Shown: positions 1 to 8,176, counted from the first letter of the stretch. The stretch: DNA of 11,662 nt from JBCDCU01 sp039180865 (GCA_039180865.1 JBCDCZ010000134.1:1-11662); one strand, 5' to 3'. The notes: generated by a model not told the origin, from the sequence alone. A program made the numbers and translations.

Positions 1-67
1 CGAAATGGCAGTGAGTAAGATCGCGATTCACAGTACTGGGATGTTTAAGCTGATCTGGAAATGAACC

Positions 68-463
68 ATGTACGAAGCTGTCACAAAGGATATTCGGGTC
101 GCTGTCGAACCGCATTTCATGCCAAACCAGTCGGATCCTGACCAGCACCAATATCTGTGGGCGTACCATATCGAGATCGTCAATCTGGGAGAAAAGACAG
201 TCCAGTTGAAGGATCGTTTCTGGCAGATTTCCGATGCGAATGGAGAAATCCAGGAAGTTACGGGCGCGGGAGTTGTTGGCGAACAACCGATCCTGCAACC
301 AGGCGAACGATTCACTTATACAAGCGGCTGCCCTCTAAAGACCCCATCGGGTTTCATGGTTGGCAAATACACCATGATTAACAACGATGACGGCACGCTC
401 TTTGATGTGAACATTCCGGCTTTTTCCCTCGACATGCCGGATATGGCGCGCTCTTATCACTAA
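68..463 (+). CDS. apaG: ApaG protein (Co2+/Mg2+ efflux-associated, DUF525)
   Basis: A 131-residue protein that is a full-length match by eye to the ApaG family, a single compact beta-sandwich domain (fibronectin-III-like) of about 125-130 residues. Family signatures are present in order: FWQISDANG (about 51-59), the VTGAGVVGEQPILQPGE segment (64-80), FTYTSGCPL (82-90), GFMVGKYTM (95-103) and FDVNIPAFSLD (112-122). There is no signal peptide or membrane segment, so it should be cytosolic. ApaG (CorD) was linked genetically to Co2+ resistance and Mg2+ efflux in enterobacteria, but its biochemical role remains uncertain. The ATG at 68 has a GGAA ribosome-binding site 7 bases upstream (57-60). 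It lies 85 bp upstream of a TrkH gene on the same strand, so the two may be co-transcribed, which would give a cation-related pair (inference). Confidence 0.96.
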   Translation: MYEAVTKDIRVAVEPHFMPNQSDPDQHQYLWAYHIEIVNLGEKTVQLKDRFWQISDANGEIQEVTGAGVVGEQPILQPGERFTYTSGCPLKTPSGFMVGKYTMINNDDGTLFDVNIPAFSLDMPDMARSYH

Positions 464-548
464 GGTTAGGTGCTTCCTGTCTGCGGGTGCAACAGGACTG
501 CAGGCGATCTATTGCAAAATTCATGAAACGGCTTAGGGCAATTCGGTC

Positions 549-1997
549 GTGATCGACGCCAGACCGATCATTCTCGTTATCGGCGTCCTGTCGATGATCC
601 TCGGTGCGACAATGTTTTTGCCGGTGATTGCTGATCTTGCTGCCGGCAGCGATGACTGGCGGGCCTTTGCAGCGTCCGGTCTTGTTACGATCCTGATCGG
701 TAGCGGACTTTACGCGGCAGCACGCGGCGAGCAGTCAAAACTCAATCTGCGCGAAGCCTTCCTGATGTCTGTCCTAACATGGGTGGCACTTGCAGCTTTC
801 GGTGCGCTCCCGTTCATCTGGTCCGCCGTGCTGCCAAACTTTACCGACGCCTATTTCGAAGCGCTGTCGGCGCTCACGACAACGGGGGCAACGGTTATCG
901 TCGGCCTCAATGACGCACCGCCCGGCATTCTCCTGTGGCGAGGTATCCTGCAATGGATTGGTGGGCTCGGGATCATCGTGATGGCAGTTTCTGTCCTACC
1001 GATGCTTCAGGTCGGAGGCATGCAGCTCTTCAAGGCGGAGGCCTTCGATACAGCGGAAAAGATTCTGCCGAGCGCAACGCAGATTTCCGGCATCATGACG
1101 TCGATCTATTCGATCCTGACGCTCGCCTGTACCCTATCCTATATGGCCGCGGGCATGCAGCCACTGGATGCAGCGATCCATGCAATGACCACTGTGGCAA
1201 CCGGCGGCTTTTCGACCAAGGACGAATCGATCGGCTATTTCGACAGCGCTGCAATAGATACCGTTGCGATTGTCTTCATGATCCTCGGATCGCTGCCTTT
1301 TCTCCTTTACATCAAGCTCTTGCAGGGACAGCGGCAGGTCCTCTTCACGGACAGCCAGGTCCGTATGTTCATCGGGACGCTTGCGTTCTTCATCTTCGTC
1401 GTCGCTGGCCTGCAACTCGCCGGCGGACACCATCAGGGCATTGATGCTCTGCGCCACGCAACATTCAACGTGATCTCGATCATGACGGGAACCGGTTACG
1501 CGACCCAGGACTACTATGCCTGGGGGCCGTTCTCGACCGCGATCTTCTTTCTTCTTATGTTCGTCGGAGGCTGCGCGGGCTCAACTTCCTGCGGGGTGAA
1601 AATGTTCCGCTGGCAGGTGCTCTTTCAGGACCTGCAACAACACGTCAATCAGGTTGCGTATCCAAACGGCGTCTTCGTGAAACGCTTTAACGGCCAAATC
1701 CTGCCCGACAGCGTTTCCATCGCAGTCATGAGCTTCTTCTTTCTCTACATGGTTTGTTTTGCCGTCCTTGCCGTCCTTCTAAGCCTTACCGGTCTCGACG
1801 CAACGACCGCCCTTTCCGGGGCGGCCTCCGCCATTTCGAATGTGGGACCCGGTCTCGGCCTCACGATCGGGCCGTCCGAGACCTATAGGGAACTCAACGA
1901 TATCGCAAAATGGCTACTTGCCTTCGGCATGCTGCTTGGCCGACTGGAACTCTTTACGGTCCTGGTCCTGCTATCGCCTGCGTTCTGGCGGATGTGA
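549..1997 (+). CDS. trkH: TrkH-family potassium uptake protein
   Basis: A 482-residue polytopic inner-membrane protein, the normal length for TrkH/TrkG. The family consists of four fused M1-P-M2 units, and all four selectivity-filter loops can be seen: TTTGAT (about 110-115), TTVATGGFST (214-223), SIMTGTGYAT (310-319) and SAISNVGPGLG (427-437). The conserved GGCAGSTSCGVKMFR segment (340-354) is also intact. It forms the K+-conducting subunit that normally works with the cytosolic NAD-binding regulator TrkA; no trkA lies in this window. The start is a GTG at 549, preceded only by a weak purine-rich stretch, so the exact start is less sure than the product. Its last 44 bp overlap the 3' end of the RND permease gene on the other strand. 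Confidence 0.95.
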   Translation: MIDARPIILVIGVLSMILGATMFLPVIADLAAGSDDWRAFAASGLVTILIGSGLYAAARGEQSKLNLREAFLMSVLTWVALAAFGALPFIWSAVLPNFTDAYFEALSALTTTGATVIVGLNDAPPGILLWRGILQWIGGLGIIVMAVSVLPMLQVGGMQLFKAEAFDTAEKILPSATQISGIMTSIYSILTLACTLSYMAAGMQPLDAAIHAMTTVATGGFSTKDESIGYFDSAAIDTVAIVFMILGSLPFLLYIKLLQGQRQVLFTDSQVRMFIGTLAFFIFVVAGLQLAGGHHQGIDALRHATFNVISIMTGTGYATQDYYAWGPFSTAIFFLLMFVGGCAGSTSCGVKMFRWQVLFQDLQQHVNQVAYPNGVFVKRFNGQILPDSVSIAVMSFFFLYMVCFAVLAVLLSLTGLDATTALSGAASAISNVGPGLGLTIGPSETYRELNDIAKWLLAFGMLLGRLELFTVLVLLSPAFWRM

Positions 1998-4900
1998 CGG
2001 AGGCACTGCCAGGCTCATTTGTGGTTGTTGCCCCCACACCGCGTTGCACGATCAGATCATTGTCGTCACGGCCATAGAAGACAGCCTTGAAGAACCGTCT
2101 GATGTCGTTTCCGATCCCAAGAAGCGCCGGCACGAGGAAGAGGACGAGGATGGTCGCGTAAGCAAGACCGAAGACAATAGTAATGACCATTGGGAGAAGG
2201 AACTGTGCCTGACGACTTTCTTCGAACATCAAAGGCGTGAGACCGCCAATAGTAGACAGGGACGTCAGAAGAACGGCCCGAAGCCGGTCGCGGCTTGCGC
2301 CAATGGCGGCTTCTGTAAAGCTTTCCCCTCCCCGCAACCGTTCCTGAAAACGGCTTACAAGAATGATTGAATCATTCACGAGGATCCCTGACAGGCCGAG
2401 CATCCCAACAAGCGACAATATCGTGAGTTTGAAGCCGAGAAGATAATGTCCGACGACCGCACCAACAACGCCGAACGGGATAATCAGCATAACGGCAAGA
2501 GGCGTCGTGTAAGAGCCGAATATCCAGGCCAGAATAATGTACATGACCATAAGAGCGACAATGATGCCGGTCTGCAGATCCGCAAAAGCATCGGCGCGTT
2601 CTTTATCCTTTCCTTCGTAGCGATAGGTTGCACCATATTTTGAGGCAATATCGCGAATGGCACCGGTTTCCTCGAGTTCCTCGATCACTTCCTGTGTTGT
2701 TGTTATCCGATCATCGATATCCGCCTGGACAGCGACGGTCAGCTTGCCATCGGTCCTGATCAGAGAGGAAAAGCCCTGTTTCTCGCTGATCCTGACAACC
2801 TCACCAAGTGGAACGAAATTGCCTGTGGGCGAGCGAAGCTGAAAATCTCGCAGTGAGGCGAGGCCAGCGAAATCCATACGCTGTTTGACTTTGAGAGTTA
2901 TCTCATCGTCTCCGTCAGGGATCATACGAGCAATTGCCCCTTCAAAGGCTCCACGAACTTGGCCGCCGACAGAATCGATCGTAAAACCGAGCGTCCGGCC
3001 ACGCTCATTTAACTCAAGAACGACTTCAGGCTTGCCAAATGGCAGGGTGTCAGCCACTCCGGTGAGACCGGGTATGGCGGATATCACCGAGGTCACCTCG
3101 ATTGCAGCACTTTTCAGATTTTCCGGCGACGCGCCCTGCAGTTGAATATCAACATCGCGACCTGGTGCACCGCCACGCACCTGAGTAATCGAGAAACTTC
3201 TGAGCCCGGGTATGTTCGGGACACTTTCACGCCAGGTTTTGACGATGAGTGGCGTACGGACGGACCGGACCTCTGATACTGTGAGACCGACTTTTATCTC
3301 GGCAAAGGATTGACCCCGATTCCGTCCGTTCCGACCATAATTGATCAAGATACCGTCGATAAATTGCTCTCCATTGCCGAGCTTGTCTTGAAGAGCATAG
3401 GCTGACTTTTCCAAATCCGACAGGATCTTAAGTGCTTCCGATCTGGGTATGCCTGGATTGAATACGATATTGGCATTAATCGATTCCGCTTCCGGCGACG
3501 GGAAGAAGCTGAAGCCGATCTTGCCGCCTCGCACAACGCCGACCGCAAACACGAGCATCGAGGCAAGGCAAAGCGCCAGAGTCACATACCGCCAATGAAA
3601 CGATAGTTTGAGAAGGCCTGTGAACGGATAATCGCGAAAGAATGCAAAAGCCGCATCGAAACCGCGGCGAAGGAAATTTTCGCGCCCACGCTCCCGCGAC
3701 CATGCCACGAATGTGTTGAGGTAAAATGCAAACTCGATGGCTGTCCCTGTTAAGAACGCAGCGACGCCAATAACAACTGCAGACAAAAAGGTGAGCGGTG
3801 GACCATCGATCCCCTCTGCGGAAGCAGCAAGCGATGCGATCCATTTAGCAGCGGCAACAAAACCTTCAACAAGAGCCGCAAGAGCAAAAAGCACCCACGA
3901 GAAAAGGATGATACAGACAGTCGCAATCCAGGAAAACACGAGTTCAACAGATGCAAGAACGGGGGTGACGACGGTCTGTACGCCATTCACGAACGACGTC
4001 ACAATGACGGCAAGAAGTCCGTCATCCTGGACATAGGCGACCCAACTTGGCACCGCCCACCAGGAGGCAAAAACGCTGCTCGCATCGGCAAATGGAAATG
4101 GTCCGGTGACGGTGGTGCGAACGACCTCTCCAAGAACCGGGCCATTGGCAGTCAATGCGCTGGTTGCCAGTGCGGCCAGCAAAAGCGATAGAAAGAACTG
4201 TCGCCACGGCGACCAGCGTCTCTGAACACGTTCCTTAAAAGCGTGCGCAAGGTGACCGGGCAGGATCAAAAAGCACTCGATCAGACTGGCAATCAGTGTG
4301 CAGATCACGACAATAGGTATCACCCCCATGATCTGTCCAACGACATCGCCAATAAGAAGAATGGGTGCGAAAGCTGCCGCAGTGGTTAAGCTTGCGGCGA
4401 CCACGGGCATGAACATCCGCCCGGCGCCTTTTTCGGCCGCAACATCAGCGGCATCACCAGCCTGAAGCCGTGTCGCCGTGTGCTCCCCGACCACAATCGC
4501 ATCGTCAACGATAATGCCGAGCATCATGAGCAATGCAAAGAGCGACACCATGTTAATCGTCTGGCCAACAAGCAGCATCACCGCCAGCGTTGCCGCAATG
4601 GCGACTGGAATACCGGCAGTCACCCAGAATGCAACGCGCCCGTTCAGAAAGATAAAGAGAACGGCGATCACCAAAAGAAGACCACCAAGACCGTTCTTCA
4701 GGAGAAGCTGGATGCGGGCGAGAAGTGCATCGGTCCTGCCAGATTCGGTGACAATTTCAAGCGACGCGGGAAATGTCTGCCGCGCCTCTAGAAGATAGTC
4801 ATCGACAACTGCTGACATCTCAAGGGCATCGCTTTTTTCGGCCCGCTCAACGCGTAGGGATATCGCCGGATTACCGTTGACAAGTCCACGCGCCATGTCC

Positions 4901-5733
4901 TCATCGTAAGTGCGCTCAATGTCGCCGATATCGCCAAGCGTCACCCGTTCCCCGGACTCAAACGCCATGATCTCGATATCGCGCAAATCACGAGGATCAG
5001 GATCCTCAGCAAATGTTCGCAATTGCCGATCAACGGATCCTTCCAGATTACCTGACGGCAAGTCTCGAGTGTTGTCGCGTAAAGTCGTCGAAATTTCACC
5101 GACCGTTAGTCCGAGTTGGACAAGATTTTCCTCCGGAACAATGACGTGGATTTCTTCGTCCCTAAGTCCGGTTAGCGTAACCCGATCCACACCGCGATTG
5201 AGGAGATCGTCACGGATGCGTTTTGCATATTCCCGGACGGTTGATTCGGGAAATGGTCCATGAACGGTGATCTCAGCAACTTCGTCGAAGAACCTGACCG
5301 AAATGATTTCGGGATCTTCCGAATCTTCCGGAAGCGTCAGTATCCCATCTAGCGCCGTTTCAACGTCCGCCTCGGCCTCCTTCAGATCGGTACCTTCTTC
5401 ATACTCTATTGTGAGAGACGCCCCGCCCTCGCGCGCAACCGAATCAAGCTGCGTGACATCGTCCAGAAACCGCAACTCCGGTTCGACTGCCGCGAGAATG
5501 TTGGCTTCGACATCTTCTGCGCTCGCACCGGGCCAGGAAATCGTAACGGTAATACTATCGACGATGAAATTCGGGAAGAACTGAGTATTGAGCGAGCGAA
5601 CAGAAAAAAGCCCCGCAATGATACAAAGGATCATGAGCAGGTTGGCAGCGTTCGGATGGCGAACGAAAAGACTCAACAGCCCATTTACCTGACCTGTAGG
5701 CCCAGCCGGCCGCGGTGAGGAGGAGCGCTCCAT
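1954..5733 (-). CDS. RND efflux permease with an extra central membrane domain
   Basis: A 1259-residue inner-membrane proton-driven efflux permease of the RND (AcrB/HAE-like) superfamily. Seen in order: first transmembrane helix (about 29-45); first large periplasmic porter region (50-335); helices 2-6 including the TM4 motif GIIVDDAIVVGEH, whose D410-D411 pair matches the AcrB proton-relay aspartates; a second-half first helix at about 711-733; a second porter region (735-1040); and the final helix bundle (1052-1205) with GILVNDSIILVSRF in TM10, which has Asp where AcrB has the relay lysine. Typical members have about 1020-1060 residues. The excess is an insertion at about 503-686 with roughly four hydrophobic helices, plus a C-terminal tail of about 50 residues. 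The ATG at 5733 has AGAGGA just upstream and lies 2 bases after the adaptor stop, so the genes are translationally coupled. The substrate cannot be told from sequence. Confidence 0.94.
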   Translation of the reverse strand: MERSSSPRPAGPTGQVNGLLSLFVRHPNAANLLMILCIIAGLFSVRSLNTQFFPNFIVDSITVTISWPGASAEDVEANILAAVEPELRFLDDVTQLDSVAREGGASLTIEYEEGTDLKEAEADVETALDGILTLPEDSEDPEIISVRFFDEVAEITVHGPFPESTVREYAKRIRDDLLNRGVDRVTLTGLRDEEIHVIVPEENLVQLGLTVGEISTTLRDNTRDLPSGNLEGSVDRQLRTFAEDPDPRDLRDIEIMAFESGERVTLGDIGDIERTYDEDMARGLVNGNPAISLRVERAEKSDALEMSAVVDDYLLEARQTFPASLEIVTESGRTDALLARIQLLLKNGLGGLLLVIAVLFIFLNGRVAFWVTAGIPVAIAATLAVMLLVGQTINMVSLFALLMMLGIIVDDAIVVGEHTATRLQAGDAADVAAEKGAGRMFMPVVAASLTTAAAFAPILLIGDVVGQIMGVIPIVVICTLIASLIECFLILPGHLAHAFKERVQRRWSPWRQFFLSLLLAALATSALTANGPVLGEVVRTTVTGPFPFADASSVFASWWAVPSWVAYVQDDGLLAVIVTSFVNGVQTVVTPVLASVELVFSWIATVCIILFSWVLFALAALVEGFVAAAKWIASLAASAEGIDGPPLTFLSAVVIGVAAFLTGTAIEFAFYLNTFVAWSRERGRENFLRRGFDAAFAFFRDYPFTGLLKLSFHWRYVTLALCLASMLVFAVGVVRGGKIGFSFFPSPEAESINANIVFNPGIPRSEALKILSDLEKSAYALQDKLGNGEQFIDGILINYGRNGRNRGQSFAEIKVGLTVSEVRSVRTPLIVKTWRESVPNIPGLRSFSITQVRGGAPGRDVDIQLQGASPENLKSAAIEVTSVISAIPGLTGVADTLPFGKPEVVLELNERGRTLGFTIDSVGGQVRGAFEGAIARMIPDGDDEITLKVKQRMDFAGLASLRDFQLRSPTGNFVPLGEVVRISEKQGFSSLIRTDGKLTVAVQADIDDRITTTQEVIEELEETGAIRDIASKYGATYRYEGKDKERADAFADLQTGIIVALMVMYIILAWIFGSYTTPLAVMLIIPFGVVGAVVGHYLLGFKLTILSLVGMLGLSGILVNDSIILVSRFQERLRGGESFTEAAIGASRDRLRAVLLTSLSTIGGLTPLMFEESRQAQFLLPMVITIVFGLAYATILVLFLVPALLGIGNDIRRFFKAVFYGRDDNDLIVQRGVGATTTNEPGSASVTSARTQAIAGPGP
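3676..4227 (-). other. Inserted hydrophobic domain within the RND permease
   Basis: This marks approximately residues 503-686 of the permease, between the end of TM6 (the LPGHLAHAF segment, about 491-499) and the start of the second half (HWRYVTLAL, about 713-721). In classical RND permeases a short amphipathic cytoplasmic linker joins these points. Here there are about four hydrophobic stretches, near residues 511-529, 572-597, 598-624 and 647-672. An even number would keep the topology of the second half unchanged. The reading frame runs through without a break, so it looks like an authentic in-frame domain rather than a frameshift artefact. Its function is unknown. Confidence 0.7.
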
Positions 5734-5735
5734 AG

Positions 5736-7301
5736 CTATCCTCTCGGGCTCGCGCCAGGCGGCTGAGCAGCGCGGCGCCGAACGCCGTCCTCTGTGCCAC
5801 CCTCACCGTCTGCGCCAACACCGATAGCGCTCTCATCACGGCTTCCGACCCGCACCAGCAGACCTTCACCGATTTCAGCAATCTGGGTTGTATTGACGAG
5901 ATCGCCGCTCTCAAGCCCACCTTTGACAATCACTGTGTCGCGATCATAGACAGCGATGTCGACGTCCCGCTTTTCAAGCCGATTATCTTCGCCAACGACA
6001 TAAACCACATCGCCTTCAAAAACGGCGGTTTCCGGAAGACGGAAAGTCTGATCGAAAGTGCGATCCGGAACATTGACCGTCACGAAAGCACCGGGGCGCA
6101 GTGGTGACGCCTGTTTTGAAAGGTCGATACGGGCAAAAACCCCAACGCCGCCGCGATTGGAGAGGATCTCAGCACCGATGCGGTCGATTTCCGCTTCATG
6201 GCTGACCATCGCTGAACCGGTTGTCCAATCGATCGATACTTTGCGACCGATCAGATCCTCATTGCCATCAATTAAACGGCCATATTGGCCATCTGACAGG
6301 ACAAACCGCGCATCAAGCGTATCGGCCTCAAAGAGGGTTACCAGTGCCTGGCTTGTCGTTACCGTTTGCCGCAGTTCGACATCAACAGTCTGAACAACCG
6401 CGTCGAAAGGCGCCTTAAGCACAGTGTTCTCGAGTTGCTGCCGCGCTTCGCGTACCTCGACTTCCCAACGCTCGACCGCGGCACTTCGCGCTTCAATCTG
6501 TGCTTTCTGAACGTTGATGTTGGCTTCACTTGTCTGGAAGGCCGCCTTGCGTTCGCTTAGTGTCAGTTCGCGCTGTTCAACATCGCGTTGTGTGAATGTC
6601 CCGCGCTCGGCCAGTGTCTTCGCGCGTTCAAAATCTGCAGTCGCGATCCTGAACTGCTCTTCAGCGCGCGCTCGCCCGGTCTCTTCCTGGGAAAGCCGGA
6701 CCTTCGCTTCACTCAGCATAGCCCGCGCTTCGCGCAAATTGGCCGCTGCTTCATCAAGGGCGACCTGAAAGTTGAATGGATTGATCTCGATAAAACGCTC
6801 GCCTTTTGAAAGTCTGGCACCGATCCGCAATTTCGGGTTCACGTAAACGATTTCACCTGGAACGAGGGCTGTCAGGTTGAGCGTCCTGGCAGCAACGATC
6901 TCACCATAGACGGATAGAATCGGTTGATTGCGGGATTGCTCCGCGACAACCGCTTCTATTGTGTAGACAGTTTCCTGGGCTGCCCGCTTCGGTCGCTCCT
7001 TGCGGGACGCCTCCAATTGAAACATCAAAAACGTTGCGCCGATAAGAACAGCGGCCATGATGACGAATTGCATTGAAGCGCGGACTGAAAGAACGACTCC
7101 GCGATAAAGTGCACTCGGCTGTTCGTCCCGGTAGCGGGCTGCGTCTGACGGGCGCCCGATGCCAAACCCACCAGAACCTTCAACGGAAGCGGCGTCTGAG
7201 ACCGGACGTCTTGCAACGGCCTTTCCCTGTGATGCTTCCGCGTCGCTCTGAGCGTTTTCGTTTGGCTGCCTGCCTTCAGAGTCTTTCGACGGATCTTCCA
7301 T
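5736..7301 (-). CDS. HlyD/MFP-family periplasmic adaptor subunit of the RND pump
   Basis: The membrane-fusion (adaptor) partner of the RND permease; it bridges the inner-membrane pump to an outer-membrane TolC-type channel, which is not encoded here. Numbered from the ATG at 7301 (521 residues): a polar cytoplasmic N-terminal extension (1-70), one membrane anchor (about 74-95), a first lipoyl half (VPGEIVYVNPKLRIGARLSKG region, 147-167), a long alanine/glutamate/arginine-rich coiled-coil hairpin (about 180-290), a second lipoyl half starting at LKAPFDAVVQ (295-304), a beta-barrel region and a C-terminal membrane-proximal domain. I chose ATG 7301 because GGAAG lies about 8 bases upstream; in-frame alternatives are ATG 7316 and TTG 7319, which lack a ribosome-binding site. 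It is first in a tight two-gene operon. The roughly 70-residue tail before the anchor is longer than in many adaptors. Confidence 0.92.
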   Translation of the reverse strand: MEDPSKDSEGRQPNENAQSDAEASQGKAVARRPVSDAASVEGSGGFGIGRPSDAARYRDEQPSALYRGVVLSVRASMQFVIMAAVLIGATFLMFQLEASRKERPKRAAQETVYTIEAVVAEQSRNQPILSVYGEIVAARTLNLTALVPGEIVYVNPKLRIGARLSKGERFIEINPFNFQVALDEAAANLREARAMLSEAKVRLSQEETGRARAEEQFRIATADFERAKTLAERGTFTQRDVEQRELTLSERKAAFQTSEANINVQKAQIEARSAAVERWEVEVREARQQLENTVLKAPFDAVVQTVDVELRQTVTTSQALVTLFEADTLDARFVLSDGQYGRLIDGNEDLIGRKVSIDWTTGSAMVSHEAEIDRIGAEILSNRGGVGVFARIDLSKQASPLRPGAFVTVNVPDRTFDQTFRLPETAVFEGDVVYVVGEDNRLEKRDVDIAVYDRDTVIVKGGLESGDLVNTTQIAEIGEGLLVRVGSRDESAIGVGADGEGGTEDGVRRRAAQPPGASPRG

Positions 7302-7381
7302 GGCGATCGCTTCCATCAATCAAAGGCGCGGCTTGGTTGCAGATTGGCAAGCCGCCGTTAAACCCGGCGCCGCTCCGTTTC

Positions 7382-7395
7382 GCCTATATAAAGGC
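7382..7395. promoter_or_regulatory. Imperfect palindrome, possible operator or -10 region for the efflux operon
   Basis: The sequence GCCTATATAAAGGC reads nearly the same on both strands: GCCT and AGGC arms surround an AT-only centre, with two asymmetric positions. It lies about 80 bp upstream of the adaptor start, where an operator for a local repressor or an AT-rich -10 element could sit. No regulator gene is adjacent. It may be chance. Confidence 0.25.
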
Positions 7396-7528
7396 TTTAG
7401 CGTCGGAAAAAAGTTACAATTCGGCAAGCTTTTGGAACGCGACGCACGTCTAAGAAGGCTCAGGCTTGGCAAGAAATTGCCCCAACACACCTTGATACGC
7501 AGCGGAAAATCAATGGATTAAGCGACGT

Positions 7529-7550
7529 CACAACGATTTGAGATCGTGTG
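7529..7550. promoter_or_regulatory. Inverted repeat upstream of the small-protein cluster
   Basis: CACA-A-CGAT, a 5-base loop TTGAG, then ATCG-TGTG form two 4-bp stems separated by a single bulged A. It lies 74 bp before the first small gene, so it could be an operator or the start of a leader hairpin. No promoter elements can be assigned around it with confidence. Confidence 0.25.
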
Positions 7551-7623
7551 ATTGGTGTGCCTGCAGTCGACCTCCCACATGAAAGGGGTAGCCGGATGTT
7601 ATTAAGTACGGAGCTGCAAAAAC

Positions 7624-7842
7624 GTGACGATTTTTATATCTCCAGACACAAGCGCAGCCTTCGCGGTTCAGACCCAGTTGGCAGCAACCTCCGTGTCAGC
7701 GGCAACCCCAACCGTGCCCGGCGCCTCGGAACCCGAACAATTGACTCCTGAGCCGACGGGAGTATCGGCGATCTACACACCGCCCGGCACCCTTCCCCCA
7801 ACTCTGGATGGAACAGGTCAACTCATCGACCGGAGCGTTTGA
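7624..7842 (+). CDS. Small LDGTG-tail protein, paralogue 1
   Basis: A 72-residue protein of unknown function, the first of three related small genes. The N-terminal part contains TSAAFAVQTQLAA (about 9-21), resembling the F-x-x-x-Q helix pattern of its two paralogues. The middle (about 28-58) is rich in Pro, Thr and Glu and probably unstructured. The last 14 residues, PTLDGTGQLIDRSV (59-72), match the tails of the two genes downstream. The start is the GTG at 7624: the frame has a stop at 7603-7605 and no other usual start codon before 7624, and a GGAG ribosome-binding site lies at 7610-7613. There is no signal peptide or membrane helix. It is the most divergent of the three, with the least helical middle. 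Its existence as a gene rests mainly on the shared, codon-diverged tail. Confidence 0.72.
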   Translation: MTIFISPDTSAAFAVQTQLAATSVSAATPTVPGASEPEQLTPEPTGVSAIYTPPGTLPPTLDGTGQLIDRSV

Positions 7843-7862
7843 GCGCAATACCCTTGTGCGCT
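7842..7862 (+). other. Stem-loop directly after the first small gene
   Basis: AGCGCA (7842-7847) and TGCGCT (7857-7862) form a perfect 6-bp stem with a 9-base loop, beginning on the last base of the stop codon. No run of T follows, so it is not a classical Rho-independent terminator. It could stabilise the 3' end or reduce readthrough. Confidence 0.4.
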
Positions 7863-7972
7863 GATTAAGAACAATAGAGCCATAAACCCTGCATTAACCG
7901 TAACCGGCTAGGATTAAGGAGTGGGTCAGTCACTGTGTGGCTGAAAACTTGAATGCCGGGGTTATCGGAACA

Positions 7973-8176
7973 ATGTCATCGCTTGCAACAGCGACGGAAT
8001 TTGCGGCAGCACAACTGCAACCGACGCTCTCGGCGAACGCCATCAGGAACGAACAAGCGCAGGTCGCAGGACTGCTCCAAATCATCGAAGAAAGCCAGGC
8101 CCGTATTGAGGCTGCACAGGCCGCACCGCCTCCAACCCTTGACGGGACCGGCTCGGTCGTCGATCGATCCGCGTAA
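7973..8176 (+). CDS. Small LDGTG-tail protein, paralogue 2
   Basis: A 67-residue protein of unknown function. Its start, MSSLATATEFAAAQLQ, aligns without gaps to MASIGAITDFISAEIQ of the third gene (hydrophobic, T-[ED]-F, A-[QE]-[LI]-Q), which is why I chose the ATG at 7973. An upstream in-frame GTG at 7937 would add 12 residues with no counterpart in paralogue 3 and sits 15 bases from AAGGAG (7916-7921); it cannot be excluded. Residues 1-48 look helical and alanine/glutamine-rich; then comes a proline hinge (APPP) and the shared tail PTLDGTGSVVDRSA (54-67). No secretion signal or membrane segment is visible. It is separated from its neighbours by about 130 bp on each side, so each copy may have its own leader. 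Confidence 0.8.
   Translation: MSSLATATEFAAAQLQPTLSANAIRNEQAQVAGLLQIIEESQARIEAAQAAPPPTLDGTGSVVDRSA

Larger units (their letters stand above)
7302..7623. other. Divergent intergenic region between efflux operon and small-gene cluster
   Basis: About 320 bases lie between the divergent adaptor gene and the first small paralogue. Both outgoing promoters must lie here unless transcription enters from elsewhere. I see no open frame with a convincing start or a recognisable product. The contents I can point to are an imperfect palindrome around 7382-7395 and a bulged inverted repeat at 7529-7550. I cannot assign a clear -35/-10 pair on either strand. Confidence 0.6.

Noticed and set aside
1..67. 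Open frame (2-64) ending in TGA just before apaG, possibly the 3' end of an upstream gene
   Set aside because: Only 20 codons are visible and the residues match nothing I recognise; it may be untranslated leader.
476..496. Possible terminator after apaG (CCTGT and ACAGG arms)
   Set aside because: The stem is only 5 bp with an 11-base loop and no T-run, so it does not support termination.
1840..2370. A 176-codon plus-strand frame across the trkH/permease junction
   Set aside because: It is charged, low-complexity and a shadow of the permease C-terminal region; no start signal.
7300..7521. A 73-codon plus-strand frame, rich in Lys/Arg/Leu, across the adaptor start and intergenic region
   Set aside because: It overlaps the adaptor start on the opposite strand, has no ribosome-binding site, and resembles no family I know.
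7548..7751. A 67-codon frame overlapping the first small gene in another frame
   Set aside because: The competing frame carries the shared C-terminal motif; this one is arginine-rich with no paralogue.
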